Assembly: GCA_963777625.1 (NCBI GenBank)
Contig: CAVZRO010000040.1
Span: 1 to 64,000, forward strand
Source of the DNA: DATDIC01 sp963777625
GTDB taxonomy: Bacteria > Pseudomonadota > Alphaproteobacteria > Acetobacterales > Acetobacteraceae
Direction of reading: 5' to 3'
DNA length: 64,000 bases
Shown here piece after piece: positions 1-8,751 of the stretch; the stretch's first letter is position 1, and every line of letters begins with the position of its first letter. A model generated the notes under the pieces. It had not been told where the DNA came from. It was given only the letters and a program-made list of their open reading frames with translations, and ran no database searches. A program made the translations under genes and the position numbers.

Positions 1-162
1 GAACAAAGGCAAACGACACAGCACCCCGTTCGGAATGCCTGCCAGTCTGCCTTTCTGTGCCCACCCAGTTCGGCACCAACCGAAAGAGATAGGTGATCCG
101 CGTCGGCCGAACAAGTCAGCGACCGAAGCGAAGCGCCTATCTAAGGCCGACCGATCCCCGGG

Positions 163-1779
163 TCAATCCCTTTTCGGCGACCCCGGATCGGCCGCCGGCC
201 CGTTCCTTGTGGGGCCAGTGGATTTTGGCGCGGGCTTGGCTCTCATGCCGCCGACCAGGCGGAGCAACTCATCATGTCGGTAATCGTCCGGATCGCCGAG
301 GATACGCTCGAGAAAAGCCGTGTCATGCTCCGGTCCGAAATCCCGTGCCGCATGAATAACCGCCGTGCGGATCAGCTCCATCATTGAACGCCGCCGCCAG
401 GCGATGCAAGCATGTCCAGGATTGCTGCTCTTCGGCAACCAGGGTAGCGGCTGTGTGCAACAGGACGGTCGATTTACCCTCCCCACCGGGGCCGATGAGA
501 AGTGTAATTTTCGGCCGCGGCGCTGCGCGATGGGCTGCCCGCAAAGTAGCCGCGAGCCGCTGAGCGATCGCGCGAGGCTGGACGCCCGGCGCCAGGACGA
601 GCGACCAGGTGGGCATAACTCCATCAAAGAATGCCGTCATCATCGAGGGGCTCGGAGGAGTCGCGCGCTGCCGATCCAAGACGGCGCGGTCGATGAACTC
701 CCAACCGGATGGCAGGTTTGTTGGCGTGGGTACGGGCTGAGGCGATACCACCTGGATTGCCGACCATCCGGGCAGGCGCAAACGGAAACCTTCCCGGTCG
801 GGCGCCCGATCGGCGTTATAGCCCCCGCCGACGTTCCCATTTATATTCACGCAAATCCTCGTTCCACGGACGCGGCTCGAGAAGCAGCCACCCGGAAGCC
901 ACGTGGGCGCTGCCCCCATCAGGCCATTACGCCGACGCTCGTCGTCATGTGCCTGGAACGCGGACGGAGCCTGGATTGTCAGCGTACTGCGCAGAGCGTC
1001 GCCTATACGGTTAGTTCCGGTGGCATGCCGATGCCTGTGGAGATAGAGAGCGTTTGCCTGCTCCAGCCGGTGTCGCACCCATTGCCCATCGGAGGCGTCA
1101 CCCTCGCCCGAAAGCGCGCTCAGCGGATGATGGCCAAGAACGATGAATAGCTCCGGGTCGGTCCGTCGCTCATTATAGAGAGGGGTATGTCAACCATGTA
1201 ACGCCCGGGCGTGAGCTCGCCCCAGTCATCGTCATCCTGCCACAGCCAGGCGGTATTGATGCCGACGATAGCGATCTGCGTCCCGGCAATGTTGCCGGAC
1301 CACCAGGCCGATCCGGCATCGGAGCGAAGCCAATCGGAGCCCCAAGCGGACACAGCACGATCCAGTTCCGCGTACGCCTCGAACCGCGGCAACAATAGGT
1401 CCCGGCGGTACTGCGCGCCGGCGGCTCCGATCGATTAAAACAGCTCTCGCTCCTTGCTGTCCGGGAACCAAACACGTGGCGATCGGATCGTTTCCGATCG
1501 ACATCGTGGTTGCCGGGCACAGTAAACAAAGGGCAATTGTCAGGCAGAATTTATTTGAGCGGTCCAATAAATTGGTTCTGTAGCGAAGCATACTCTTCGT
1601 GGGTGCCGGAAAAGGCTAGATCTCCGGTCAGGAAGACCAGTTGCGGAAGCTGGCAGCGTTCGACCTCCCTGATGATCTCGCCATAAACTTGCCGGCGATG
1701 TCACTCCCTCGCGGAAGCTCTCGTGAACGTCGGAGAGATGAAGCCAGCGTATTGGCACTTCTCCTCCGTAGGGCGGCAT
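163..1779 (-). pseudogene. Broken metallophosphoesterase / P-loop NTPase (STAND-like) gene
   Basis: Reading right to left, the motifs of a calcineurin-like metallophosphoesterase appear in order: HLSDVH near 1730, TGDLAFSG near 1605, PGNHDVD near 1505, GHHPLS near 1105 and LHRHRH near 1040. A P-loop, GPGGEGKST, follows near 470-495. The pieces lie in different frames, so several frameshifts are needed, and an in-frame TAA sits at 1551-1553, between the second and third motifs. The reading ends near 163 without a recognisable NTPase C-terminus. Known proteins of this layout join an N-terminal phosphoesterase to a STAND/NACHT-type ATPase and are often suspected of roles in stress or phage defence; that role is inference here. 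The gene is clearly dead: it combines a nonsense codon, frameshifts and truncation. Confidence 0.75.
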
Positions 1780-1835
1780 CGTGTCTTTGCGATGCTGCCG
1801 GTACCAGAGTTCAACGGCAAGCGCAGGCAGATTGG

Positions 1836-2810
1836 CTAGTCCACCGCGTGCCACTCACGGAACCAGGCGGCGAAGCGATGGATCCCAACCGAAAGCGGCG
1901 TGCTTGGCGCGAACCCGGTCAGCGCGGCAATCGCATTCGTCGCGGCAAACGTCTCCTCGACATCAACCGGCGGTCTAGCCGCGTCCTGGATGATCGCGCG
2001 ACGCCCGAGCGACTGTTCCAACAGGTGTATCAGCGTGGAAACAGTTTCGCTATGATGATTGCCGATATTGAGCACCCGTGCGGGCACCGACCCCTCAGGT
2101 GGGCGCTCCAGACACCCCAACAGCCCGGACACGATATCGTCGATATAGGTAAAATCGCGGCGGAGTCGTCCGCCATCGTAAACCGTGATCGGCTCGCCAC
2201 GCACGATCGCCCGCGCGAACCCATAATACGCCATATCAGGGCGTCCCCACGGGCCATACACGGTAAAAAAGCGCAACCCGGTCTGCGGCAAGCCGAACAA
2301 GTGAGCATAGGAATGGCTCATCAGCTCATCGGCGCGCTTGCTCACGGCGTAGAGCGACACGGGCGCATCGACGCGATCGGTCTCGGAAAACGGCAATGAC
2401 CGGTTCGCACCATAAACCGAGGACGAGCTGGCATATACAACATGGCGCAAACGCGGCAGACGGCGAGCGGCCTCCAGGACCACTAGATGGCCCATCACGT
2501 TCGACTGCACGTAAGCGTAAGGATCCACCAATGAATGCCGTACGCCTGCCTGCGCGGCCAAGTGTATCACGAACTCGGCATCGCCCACTCCGTCTAGCAC
2601 GGCGTTAACCAACTCGCGTTCGGCAATATCGACCTTATGAAATGTGAAGCCGGGGCGTTCTTTCAGTCGCTCAAGCCGCGCGAACTTCAACCTTTGATCG
2701 TAATAGTCATTTAGATTGTCCAACCCTATCAGCCGCACTCCGCGCGCCAGAAGGGCCTCCGCGACATGATAGCCTATGAAACCGGCCACGCCAGTCAACA
2801 GAATTGTCAC
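1836..2810 (-). CDS. NAD-dependent epimerase, UDP-glucuronate 4-epimerase family
   Basis: A 324-residue extended short-chain dehydrogenase/reductase. The NAD-binding glycine motif GVAGFIG is at residues 7-13 and the catalytic YxxxK at Y154-K158 (YAVSK). The segments NLNDYYD, HLAAQAGVR and RFFTVYGPWGRPDMA are typical of UDP-glucuronate 4-epimerases (LpsL/WbpP/GAE group), which interconvert UDP-glucuronate and UDP-galacturonate for surface polysaccharide. The start is GTG at 2810, which overlaps the end of the broken isomerase reading upstream by a few bases. No polysaccharide genes lie nearby in the window, so the exact substrate is uncertain. The gene looks intact although its neighbours on both sides are pseudogenes. 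Confidence 0.85.
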   Translation of the reverse strand: MTILLTGVAGFIGYHVAEALLARGVRLIGLDNLNDYYDQRLKFARLERLKERPGFTFHKVDIAERELVNAVLDGVGDAEFVIHLAAQAGVRHSLVDPYAYVQSNVMGHLVVLEAARRLPRLRHVVYASSSSVYGANRSLPFSETDRVDAPVSLYAVSKRADELMSHSYAHLFGLPQTGLRFFTVYGPWGRPDMAYYGFARAIVRGEPITVYDGGRLRRDFTYIDDIVSGLLGCLERPPEGSVPARVLNIGNHHSETVSTLIHLLEQSLGRRAIIQDAARPPVDVEETFAATNAIAALTGFAPSTPLSVGIHRFAAWFREWHAVD

Positions 2811-3252
2811 CGGCTCGAGACTCCGATCGTGAGGAATTCACGGCAAGCGGCTTGTGACGGACAGGGACCTCCATCGACCAATTCGGACGAGGGCGGCGTC
2901 AGCCGTGCGTTAACCAACCTGCCATCGATCCAGCAACAAAGCGAATGCTGTGACGGGATAGAATGCCCCGTGAACCGGGCCCAATCAAGAGCGTCAGCGG
3001 GCAGCGGGCGGGGCGTGGGACGGGTTTCCTCGAGCCACTCGATAATGGCAAATGACTGGAAAAGCGGATCACCCCCCTCCGTCTCCGGCGTCGGCGCAAG
3101 TCCGATGGGATTGTAGGCGCGATATTCGGGTTCTGTTCGCCACCGAGGCGAAGCAAGTGAACGAATTCCGCTTCCCGGGCTACGTTCTTCAATGCCAGGG
3201 CGATGCGCGCACCCCAGGCAGCAGGGGACCGGAAATAAGTGAAAAGCCGCAC
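2807..3252 (-). pseudogene. maiA: Maleylacetoacetate isomerase / zeta glutathione S-transferase remnant
   Basis: A GTG at 3252 opens a reading that starts VRLFTYFRSPAAWGARIAL and continues to AREAEFVHLLR, the N-terminal thioredoxin fold of maleylacetoacetate isomerase. After a net -1 shift near 3130 the family sequence resumes in another frame (PEYRAYNPIGLAPT, then LFQSFAIIEWLEETRP and LLPADAL-like). Similarity fades after about residue 110, where HSIACDIHP-like text is scrambled, and the rest of the roughly 215-residue enzyme is missing. The enzyme normally isomerises maleylacetoacetate to fumarylacetoacetate in tyrosine (homogentisate) breakdown. It is divergent from the MarR gene at 3683, an arrangement often seen for homogentisate-pathway regulators. 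This is a dead gene. Confidence 0.8.
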
Positions 3253-3506
3253 TCTGAAACCTCCACGCATGCCGGGAACCGCCGGAATGCACTTTGGGGT
3301 TGGACATGGGCACGCAGACGCCATGATACCCGCTGTGAAGTCGGGCCGCGAGCCCCGTATTCCCATCGGGGGCAATCTGACGCCTTACGGCGAACCGATA
3401 TTGCTGGCCGATAATGGGGGCTCGGGCTCGGATGTAACTCAAGCACGAGAAAATCTGTCTTTTGATAGGATCGGCCTCAGCGCAGAAGAGACACGTAAGG
3501 AATGAT

Positions 3507-3519
3507 CCGCAATTTGCGG
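3507..3519. promoter_or_regulatory. Interrupted palindrome CCGCAA-T-TTGCGG, possible operator
   Basis: Perfect 6-bp arms around one base, in the 430-bp gap between the divergent maiA remnant and the MarR gene. MarR proteins bind short palindromes in such gaps, so it is a candidate site; nothing in the sequence ties it to this regulator. Confidence 0.3.
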
Positions 3520-3544
3520 CATTTGGGGGCTTTTGCTGCCCTGA

Positions 3545-3570
3545 ATGCAACAGTGGAGGCAAAGTTGCAT
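3545..3570. promoter_or_regulatory. Inverted repeat ATGCAAC-N12-GTTGCAT, possible MarR operator
   Basis: Perfect 7-bp arms at 3545-3551 and 3564-3570, about 113 bases upstream of the MarR start. It is the second palindrome in this gap. The rest of 3253-3682 holds no recognisable gene. Confidence 0.35.
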
Positions 3571-3682
3571 GCGGGAGGTTTTACCGCTAAGAAAACCGGT
3601 TATAGACATTCTGGTCTGAACGCGCGCGAGCCAACTCGGGAGGCGCGCAAGACCTTTGAAACGGGAGGGTGATGATCCTTCG

Positions 3683-4192
3683 ATGAGTACGAAACCTGCC
3701 AGTCGCGACTCCATTGAGATCGCCAACGACGATTTCAAGTTGGAGGACTTTCTGCCTTTTCGCCTTTCGGTGGCCGCCTCGAGCGTTTCGCGGCTCATGG
3801 CGCGCCGGCTGACTGATGCCCATGGTATTTCGATCGCGGAATGGCGCGTGCTGACAATGGTCGGCCGTTACGGCACTTTGTCTCCCAGCGTCGTTGGTGA
3901 GCGAACCGCCATGGACAAAGTCAAAGTAAGCCGTGCGGCCGCCAGTCTGGTCGCCAGAGGCATGATCAGACAGAGCCAGGATCCGGCCGATGGTCGCGGC
4001 CGCCTGCTTCGGCTGACCCGAAAGGGGGCAAATGTGTTCCAGAGCTCAATCCCGCTCGCCCGTTCTCTGGAAAGCGAACTGGCCACCGGGCTCAGCCGGA
4101 ATGAGTGGTCGGCGTTGCAGAAGGCCCTCGCCCGCCTCGGCGCGCATGTGCAGGCGATCGATGAGCCTGACACAGCGGAGGCGGCGGATTAA
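3683..4192 (+). CDS. MarR-family transcriptional regulator
   Basis: A 169-residue winged-helix protein. The core reads RRLTDAHGISIAEWRVLTM, then SPSVVGERTAMDKVKVSRA (recognition helix region) and ASLVARGMIRQSQDPADGRGR (wing), typical of MarR. The ATG at 3683 is preferred over an in-frame start at 3656 because GGGAGGG lies just upstream and the first nine codons of the longer form are not family-like. MarR proteins usually repress a divergent or downstream gene and are released by an aromatic ligand. The divergent gene is a dead maleylacetoacetate isomerase, so a former role in homogentisate control is likely but inferred. The downstream exporter at 4435 is a possible alternative target. Confidence 0.88.
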   Translation: MSTKPASRDSIEIANDDFKLEDFLPFRLSVAASSVSRLMARRLTDAHGISIAEWRVLTMVGRYGTLSPSVVGERTAMDKVKVSRAAASLVARGMIRQSQDPADGRGRLLRLTRKGANVFQSSIPLARSLESELATGLSRNEWSALQKALARLGAHVQAIDEPDTAEAAD

Positions 4193-4434
4193 TTTCCACA
4201 CAGGCAATTGATCCCAGCCGGCCGTTGGCATGGGCCAGCCTCTTTGGCATGCAGAGGGGCTACCCCGTGTCAACGGCCGGTTGGAAGCCTTCGAATACGA
4301 ACCGAGACATGCGACGAGATGGCCACACTCTATAGCCTTCGGGGTGTCGCTGTGCGTTCGACCAGCTTCCGAATTCTATTCCCCAAAGCTTTCCTCATAG
4401 ATCGCCAGCGGACCCGTCTCGGGACCTGACCCGG

Positions 4435-6204
4435 ATGAATGCCATTACCGATTCGCGCGGCATTGCTGATACCGAAAGCACGCGCGCATTGCTGATCCGG
4501 CTCTGGCGCGAGCATGTTCGACACCAAAAAGCTCGGTTGCTGCTCGTCCTGGTTCTCACCGGGCTAATGGCCGGGACCACGGCGCTGTATCCCGTAGTGA
4601 TCGACCATGCGTTCGTTATGTTCACCAACAAGGATGCTCGCATCCTATACCAGATACCTGCGCTTGTCGTAGTGGTATCCTCGGTTAAGGCGGCAGCTCA
4701 ATATTTCCAGACAGTACAGGTACAACGCTCGGTGCTGCAGGTCATCCGCGAGCTGCAGAACCGCATGTTCACGCATCTCGTGCGGGCCGACCTCGCCCGC
4801 CTGGAACGCGAATCGCCGCCGCGGCTCGCGGCGCGCTTCACCACCGACGCCACTATCGTCCGCGATGCGCTCAGCCGCACCGTGCAGGGCTTGGCCGATA
4901 TCGTTACTGTGATCGGGCTGGTGGTCTCGATGCTGTATCTCGACTGGCTGCTGACGCTGCTCGCCGCGGTGCTGTATCCGCTTGCCGCGCTGCCGATCCA
5001 ACGCATCGGGAAACGGGTGCGGCGCGCCTCCGGCGGCATGCAGGAGCGGATGGGTGAAACCGCGGCACTACTGAACGAGAGCTTTGCGCAGGCGCGCACG
5101 GTGCGCGCTTACCGGCTGGAACAGGTCGAAACCAGCCGGGCCGAGGCCGCCTTCACCCAGCTTTATCGCGCCCTGATGCGGATGACGAAGGGCCGCGCCG
5201 CTGTCGATCCGGTGTTGGAGATGCTGGGCGGGGCGGCGGTGGCGCTGGTGCTGGGATTTGCCGGATGGCGAGCGGCAGTTGGCGCACATACGCTGGGCAA
5301 CTTCACCGGCTTCGTCGCGGCGCTGCTGATCGCCTCGCGCCCACTGCGGGCGCTCGGGTCGCTGAACGCCGCCTTGCAGGAAGGTCTGGCCGGGCTGGCG
5401 CGGGTATTCGGGGTAATAGATGAACGCCCAACCATCATCGAGGCGGTGGCAGCAGATCCGTTACCGGCAGGGCGTGGCGATGTGGTTTTCCAATCGGTGC
5501 GGTTCATCTATCCCGATGGCCGGAGCGGCTTGAACGGATTGAGCTTCGAAGCGAAACCTGGCACCACGGTGGCGCTGGTGGGCCCCTCCGGCGCCGGCAA
5601 ATCAACCGCCTTGGCCCTGATCCCGCGTCTGCACGATGTGACGGACGGTAGCGTTAGAATAGATGGGGCAGATGTCCGGAGCGTCACGCTCGCTAGCCTA
5701 CGCGACGCGATTGCATATGTTGGGCAGGATACGTTGCTGTTCGACGACACGATCGCCGCCAACATCGCCATGGGCCGTGCCGGGGCGAGCAAGCCGGAGA
5801 TCGAGGCGGCGGCCCAGGCAGCGGCAGCGGCGGAATTCATCGACGCACTGCCCGAGCGCTACGCAACCCGCGTCGGACCGGGTGGGCAGCGGCTATCCGG
5901 AGGGCAGCGTCAGCGCGTGGCGCTGGCGCGGGCGCTCTTGCGCAATCCACGGATCCTGCTGCTGGACGAGGCGACCAGCGCGCTGGATACGGAAAGCGAG
6001 GCAGCAGTACAGACTGCACTCGGGCGCCTGCGGCAGGGACGGACTACGATCGTGGTGGCACACCGGCTGTCCACGGTCCGCGACGCGGAGCTAGTGATCG
6101 CCATGGCCGATGGGCGGGTGGTGGAGGAGGGCACGCATGCCGAGTTGCTCGGGCAAGGCGGGCTGTATGCACGACTGGTGCGCAGCCAGGCCCTGGCGCA
6201 GTAG
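4435..6204 (+). CDS. ABC exporter, fused permease and ATPase (MsbA-like)
   Basis: A 589-residue half-transporter that would act in the inner membrane as a homodimer. The N-terminal half holds about six hydrophobic segments (for example LLLVLVLTGLMAGTTALYPV and the DIVTVIGLVVSMLYLDWLLT region). The C-terminal ATPase has Walker A GPSGAGKST at residues 383-391, the signature LSGGQRQR near 487-494, Walker B ILLLDEATSALD near 505-516 and the H-loop in VVAHRLST. It resembles MsbA/LmrA-type lipid or multidrug exporters; the substrate cannot be told. It is 242 bp downstream of the MarR gene on the same strand. A 14-bp perfect palindrome GGTCGGG/CCCGACC follows the stop at 6214-6227. Confidence 0.9.
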   Translation: MNAITDSRGIADTESTRALLIRLWREHVRHQKARLLLVLVLTGLMAGTTALYPVVIDHAFVMFTNKDARILYQIPALVVVVSSVKAAAQYFQTVQVQRSVLQVIRELQNRMFTHLVRADLARLERESPPRLAARFTTDATIVRDALSRTVQGLADIVTVIGLVVSMLYLDWLLTLLAAVLYPLAALPIQRIGKRVRRASGGMQERMGETAALLNESFAQARTVRAYRLEQVETSRAEAAFTQLYRALMRMTKGRAAVDPVLEMLGGAAVALVLGFAGWRAAVGAHTLGNFTGFVAALLIASRPLRALGSLNAALQEGLAGLARVFGVIDERPTIIEAVAADPLPAGRGDVVFQSVRFIYPDGRSGLNGLSFEAKPGTTVALVGPSGAGKSTALALIPRLHDVTDGSVRIDGADVRSVTLASLRDAIAYVGQDTLLFDDTIAANIAMGRAGASKPEIEAAAQAAAAAEFIDALPERYATRVGPGGQRLSGGQRQRVALARALLRNPRILLLDEATSALDTESEAAVQTALGRLRQGRTTIVVAHRLSTVRDAELVIAMADGRVVEEGTHAELLGQGGLYARLVRSQALAQ

Positions 6205-6235
6205 TTTCCCATCGGTCGGGCCCGACCCCGAAGGA

Positions 6236-6500
6236 TGAAGCGGTTGGCGTTGCAGCCGGGCCGGCGACCTCCAGGTCCTGCGCCTCAAGGTCCGGCGCGG
6301 CACGAAGACGGCAATCCTTGCGTTGACCGCCTCCATGCTTACCGCCGGCTACTTCTTGCTACGCGACGGCGTCCCTACCGAGACCTGACCTCGGACCACC
6401 ACATCTGGACCAGCGGCACCACGACAGCACCATTCGCCGGCTGACCCACAAGCTCCAGGAACACGGATGCGAGGTCACCTCCACAACCGTCCCGGCCTGA
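6236..6500 (+). mobile_element. IS110-family transposase C-terminal remnant
   Basis: The segment LRLKVRRGTKTAILALTAS, then MLTAGYFLLRDGV at 6266-6375, matches the C-terminal part of IS110-type transposases (their usual text is RRGKKRAxxAVAHxLLxxxYxLL). After a one-base loss near 6375 the family reads on as YRDLTSDHH. A second shift gives HHDSTIRRLTHKLQEHGCEV, followed by a TGA at 6498-6500, the normal C-terminal end of the family. The catalytic DEDD and serine regions are missing, so it is an inactive relic. No flanking repeats were seen; IS110 elements usually lack them. Confidence 0.65.
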
Positions 6501-6553
6501 CAATCGCTTCCAAGACCCTCAACATGGCTTCCTAGTAGTGTCAGGACGACCGA

Positions 6554-7096
6554 TCAGGAGCCAATCAAGTGGAAGACGCGGGCGACGGTTGCCTGCGCGC
6601 CCCAGTCTTCATCGCCCTCGACGTAGGCGCATTCCAATCCGTTCCGGTCCAGAAGGAACGTGGCAGGAATGCCGGTGACGCCGAAAGCACGCATCGCCGC
6701 GCCCTGCGGATCGAGGAGGACTGGCAGGTTCGTTATCCCGTGCTGCTCATAGAAACGCTGCACGGCAGAGGCGCCGCCACGGTCCGATGATAGCGGGAGC
6801 ACGGCTACTCCCTGCCCGGCCAACTTCCCGGCAAGCGTATCGAGCGACGGCAACTCCGCGATGCAGGGTGAGCACCAAGTCGCCCAGAGGTTTAGAACGA
6901 TGCCCTTGCCAGCATAATCCTTCAGCGAATGATGCGCGCCGTCGGCATCCAGGAAGCTAACTGTGGGCGGAACGACAGAGGGGTCGAGCACTTTCAATCT
7001 CGGCAGGGCGGGCGGCTCGGCGGCACGCGGTTTGCGTGGCACGATACCGGCGGCTAGGCTCCCGGCCAGCGCCGCCCGGCGTGTTACTATCCTCAT
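6554..7096 (-). CDS. TlpA-like thiol:disulfide oxidoreductase
   Basis: A 180-residue thioredoxin-fold protein. The N-terminus MRIVTRRAALAGSLAAG carries a twin-arginine-like signal, so the protein is probably exported. The redox site is WCSPC in the segment LNLWATWCSPCIAELP, followed by VTGIPATFLLDRNG with the cis-proline. Such proteins reduce periplasmic disulfides, for instance in cytochrome c maturation. The ATG at 7096 is preceded by AAAGGAA. The gene is divergent from argH with only 15 bp between the two start codons. Confidence 0.87.
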   Translation of the reverse strand: MRIVTRRAALAGSLAAGIVPRKPRAAEPPALPRLKVLDPSVVPPTVSFLDADGAHHSLKDYAGKGIVLNLWATWCSPCIAELPSLDTLAGKLAGQGVAVLPLSSDRGGASAVQRFYEQHGITNLPVLLDPQGAAMRAFGVTGIPATFLLDRNGLECAYVEGDEDWGAQATVARVFHLIGS

Positions 7097-7111
7097 TGAC
7101 GGATTCCTTTC

Positions 7112-8518
7112 GTGAGCCAGTCGCCGGACCGACGCAACGCGCCCACCAATGCCCAATGGGGTGGGCGATTTGCCGCCGGTCCATCCATGATCATGCAGGA
7201 GATCAATTCCTCCATCGGCTTTGATCGCAAGCTGTGGCGGCAGGATATCCGCGGGTCGCTCGCGCATGCAGCCATGCTGGTCAAGGTGGGGGTCATCAGC
7301 GCGGATGACGGCGTTGCGATCCGCAACGGGCTGAACGAGATCGCCCAGGAAATCGAAACCGGCCGATTCCCCTTCATCGAAGCGTTGGAAGATATTCACA
7401 TGAATATCGAGGCGCGCTTGACAGAGCGCATCGGCGATGCGGGGAAGAGGCTACACACGGGGCGCAGCCGCAACGACCAGGTCGCGACCGACTTCCGCCT
7501 TTGGGTGCGTGACGCGATTGACGGGCTTTACGCTCAACTGACCGATCTGATGCGTGCGCTGGCGGAGCGTGCGGCTGCCCATGCCGCCGATCCAATGCCC
7601 GGCTTCACGCATTTGCAAACCGCGCAACCGGTGACGTTTGGGCATCATCTGCTGGCTTATGTCGAGATGCTGGAACGCGACCGCAGTCGGCTCGGCGACG
7701 GCCGGCGACGGTTGAACGAGTGCCCGCTGGGTGCGGCGGCGCTGGCCGGCACCTCGTTTCCGATCGATCGGCAGATGACGGCGGCGGCATTGGAATTCGA
7801 CCGGGCTATGGCCAATTCGCTGGATGCCGTCTCCGACCGCGATTTCGCGCTGGAATTCCTGGCTACGGCCGCTATCTCGTCGATGCACCTGTCGCGCCTT
7901 GCCGAGGAGATCGTGATTTGGGCGAGCGCGCCATATCGTTTCATCCGGTTGTCGGACGCGTTCACCACCGGAAGCTCAATCATGCCGCAGAAGCGTAATC
8001 CGGATGCGGCGGAGCTGGTGCGGGCAAAGGCTGGTCGCGTCACTGGTGCGCTGATGGCGCTGCTCGTGGTCATGAAAGGCCTGCCGCTCGCATACGCCAA
8101 GGACATGCAGGAGGATAAGGAGCCGGTGTTCGACGCAACCGAAGCGTGGGCCCTGTCGCTCGCGGCGATGGCGGGGATGGTGCGCGATATGACGCCCAAT
8201 ACCGAGCGGATGCGGAAATTTGCCGGATCGGGGTTCGCCACGGCGACCGACCTGGCGGACTGGCTGGTGCGGGTCTTGCGGTTGCCATTCCGAGAGGCAC
8301 ATCACGTGACCGGGCGGCTGGTCGCGCTGGCGGAGTCGCAGGGATGTGAACTGGGCGGCCTTTCGCTCGCGCAAATGCAGAGCGCGGAGCCGCGGGTCAC
8401 CGCGGACGTGTTCTCGGTGCTGTCGGTAGAAGCCTCGGCAGCGTCGCGCACCAGTTTCGGCGGTACTGCTCCGGCGAATGTCACGCGCGAGGCTGGCCGG
8501 TGGCTGGCGGCACTGTGA
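7112..8518 (+). CDS. argH: Argininosuccinate lyase
   Basis: A 468-residue enzyme of the fumarase/aspartase superfamily that splits argininosuccinate into arginine and fumarate, the last step of arginine synthesis. The N-terminal text NAQWGGRFAAGPS and GRSRNDQVATDFRLW are argH hallmarks, and the superfamily signature GSSIMPQKRNPD lies at residues 287-298. The first codon is GTG at 7112; the family N-terminus begins only a few residues later, so no later start fits. The stop overlaps the GTG of the small lipoprotein gene by the pattern GTGA, which suggests translational coupling. Confidence 0.96.
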   Translation: MSQSPDRRNAPTNAQWGGRFAAGPSMIMQEINSSIGFDRKLWRQDIRGSLAHAAMLVKVGVISADDGVAIRNGLNEIAQEIETGRFPFIEALEDIHMNIEARLTERIGDAGKRLHTGRSRNDQVATDFRLWVRDAIDGLYAQLTDLMRALAERAAAHAADPMPGFTHLQTAQPVTFGHHLLAYVEMLERDRSRLGDGRRRLNECPLGAAALAGTSFPIDRQMTAAALEFDRAMANSLDAVSDRDFALEFLATAAISSMHLSRLAEEIVIWASAPYRFIRLSDAFTTGSSIMPQKRNPDAAELVRAKAGRVTGALMALLVVMKGLPLAYAKDMQEDKEPVFDATEAWALSLAAMAGMVRDMTPNTERMRKFAGSGFATATDLADWLVRVLRLPFREAHHVTGRLVALAESQGCELGGLSLAQMQSAEPRVTADVFSVLSVEASAASRTSFGGTAPANVTREAGRWLAAL

Positions 8519-8646
8519 GGGCACTGGTGATGTGCGCAGTCCTTCTGGCGCCCCTAGTGCTCGCAGATTGCGGGAAGAAGGGACCGCCGGAACCGCCGGG
8601 CCCCCCCGCCAAGGTGACTTGGCCCCGCGCCTACCCAACGTACTGA
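8515..8646 (+). CDS. Small LptM-like lipoprotein (43 residues)
   Basis: A short open frame beginning GTG at 8515 and overlapping argH by four bases. It encodes a hydrophobic signal (VMCAVLLAPLVLADC) followed by CGKKGPPEPPGPPAKVTW and ends PRAYPTY. The CGKKGPxxPP text after the lipid-attachment cysteine is the hallmark of LptM/YifL-like lipoproteins, which in E. coli help mature the outer-membrane LPS translocon. In many proteobacteria this small gene sits between argH and lysA, as here. One oddity: the residue before the cysteine is Asp (LADC) where a small residue (usually Gly or Ala) is expected, so lipidation may be poor. GTG 8527 or ATG 8530 are alternative starts. Confidence 0.75.
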   Translation: MRALVMCAVLLAPLVLADCGKKGPPEPPGPPAKVTWPRAYPTY

Positions 8647-8751
8647 ACCTCGTCCGGCTGGCCGCGTCCAGCGATGTTCCTCGCTCGTGCGCAGGACACC
8701 TTAGCCTCAGGTCCTGTGGTCCTATGACGGATCCGGCCTAAGCTGTGAGAC

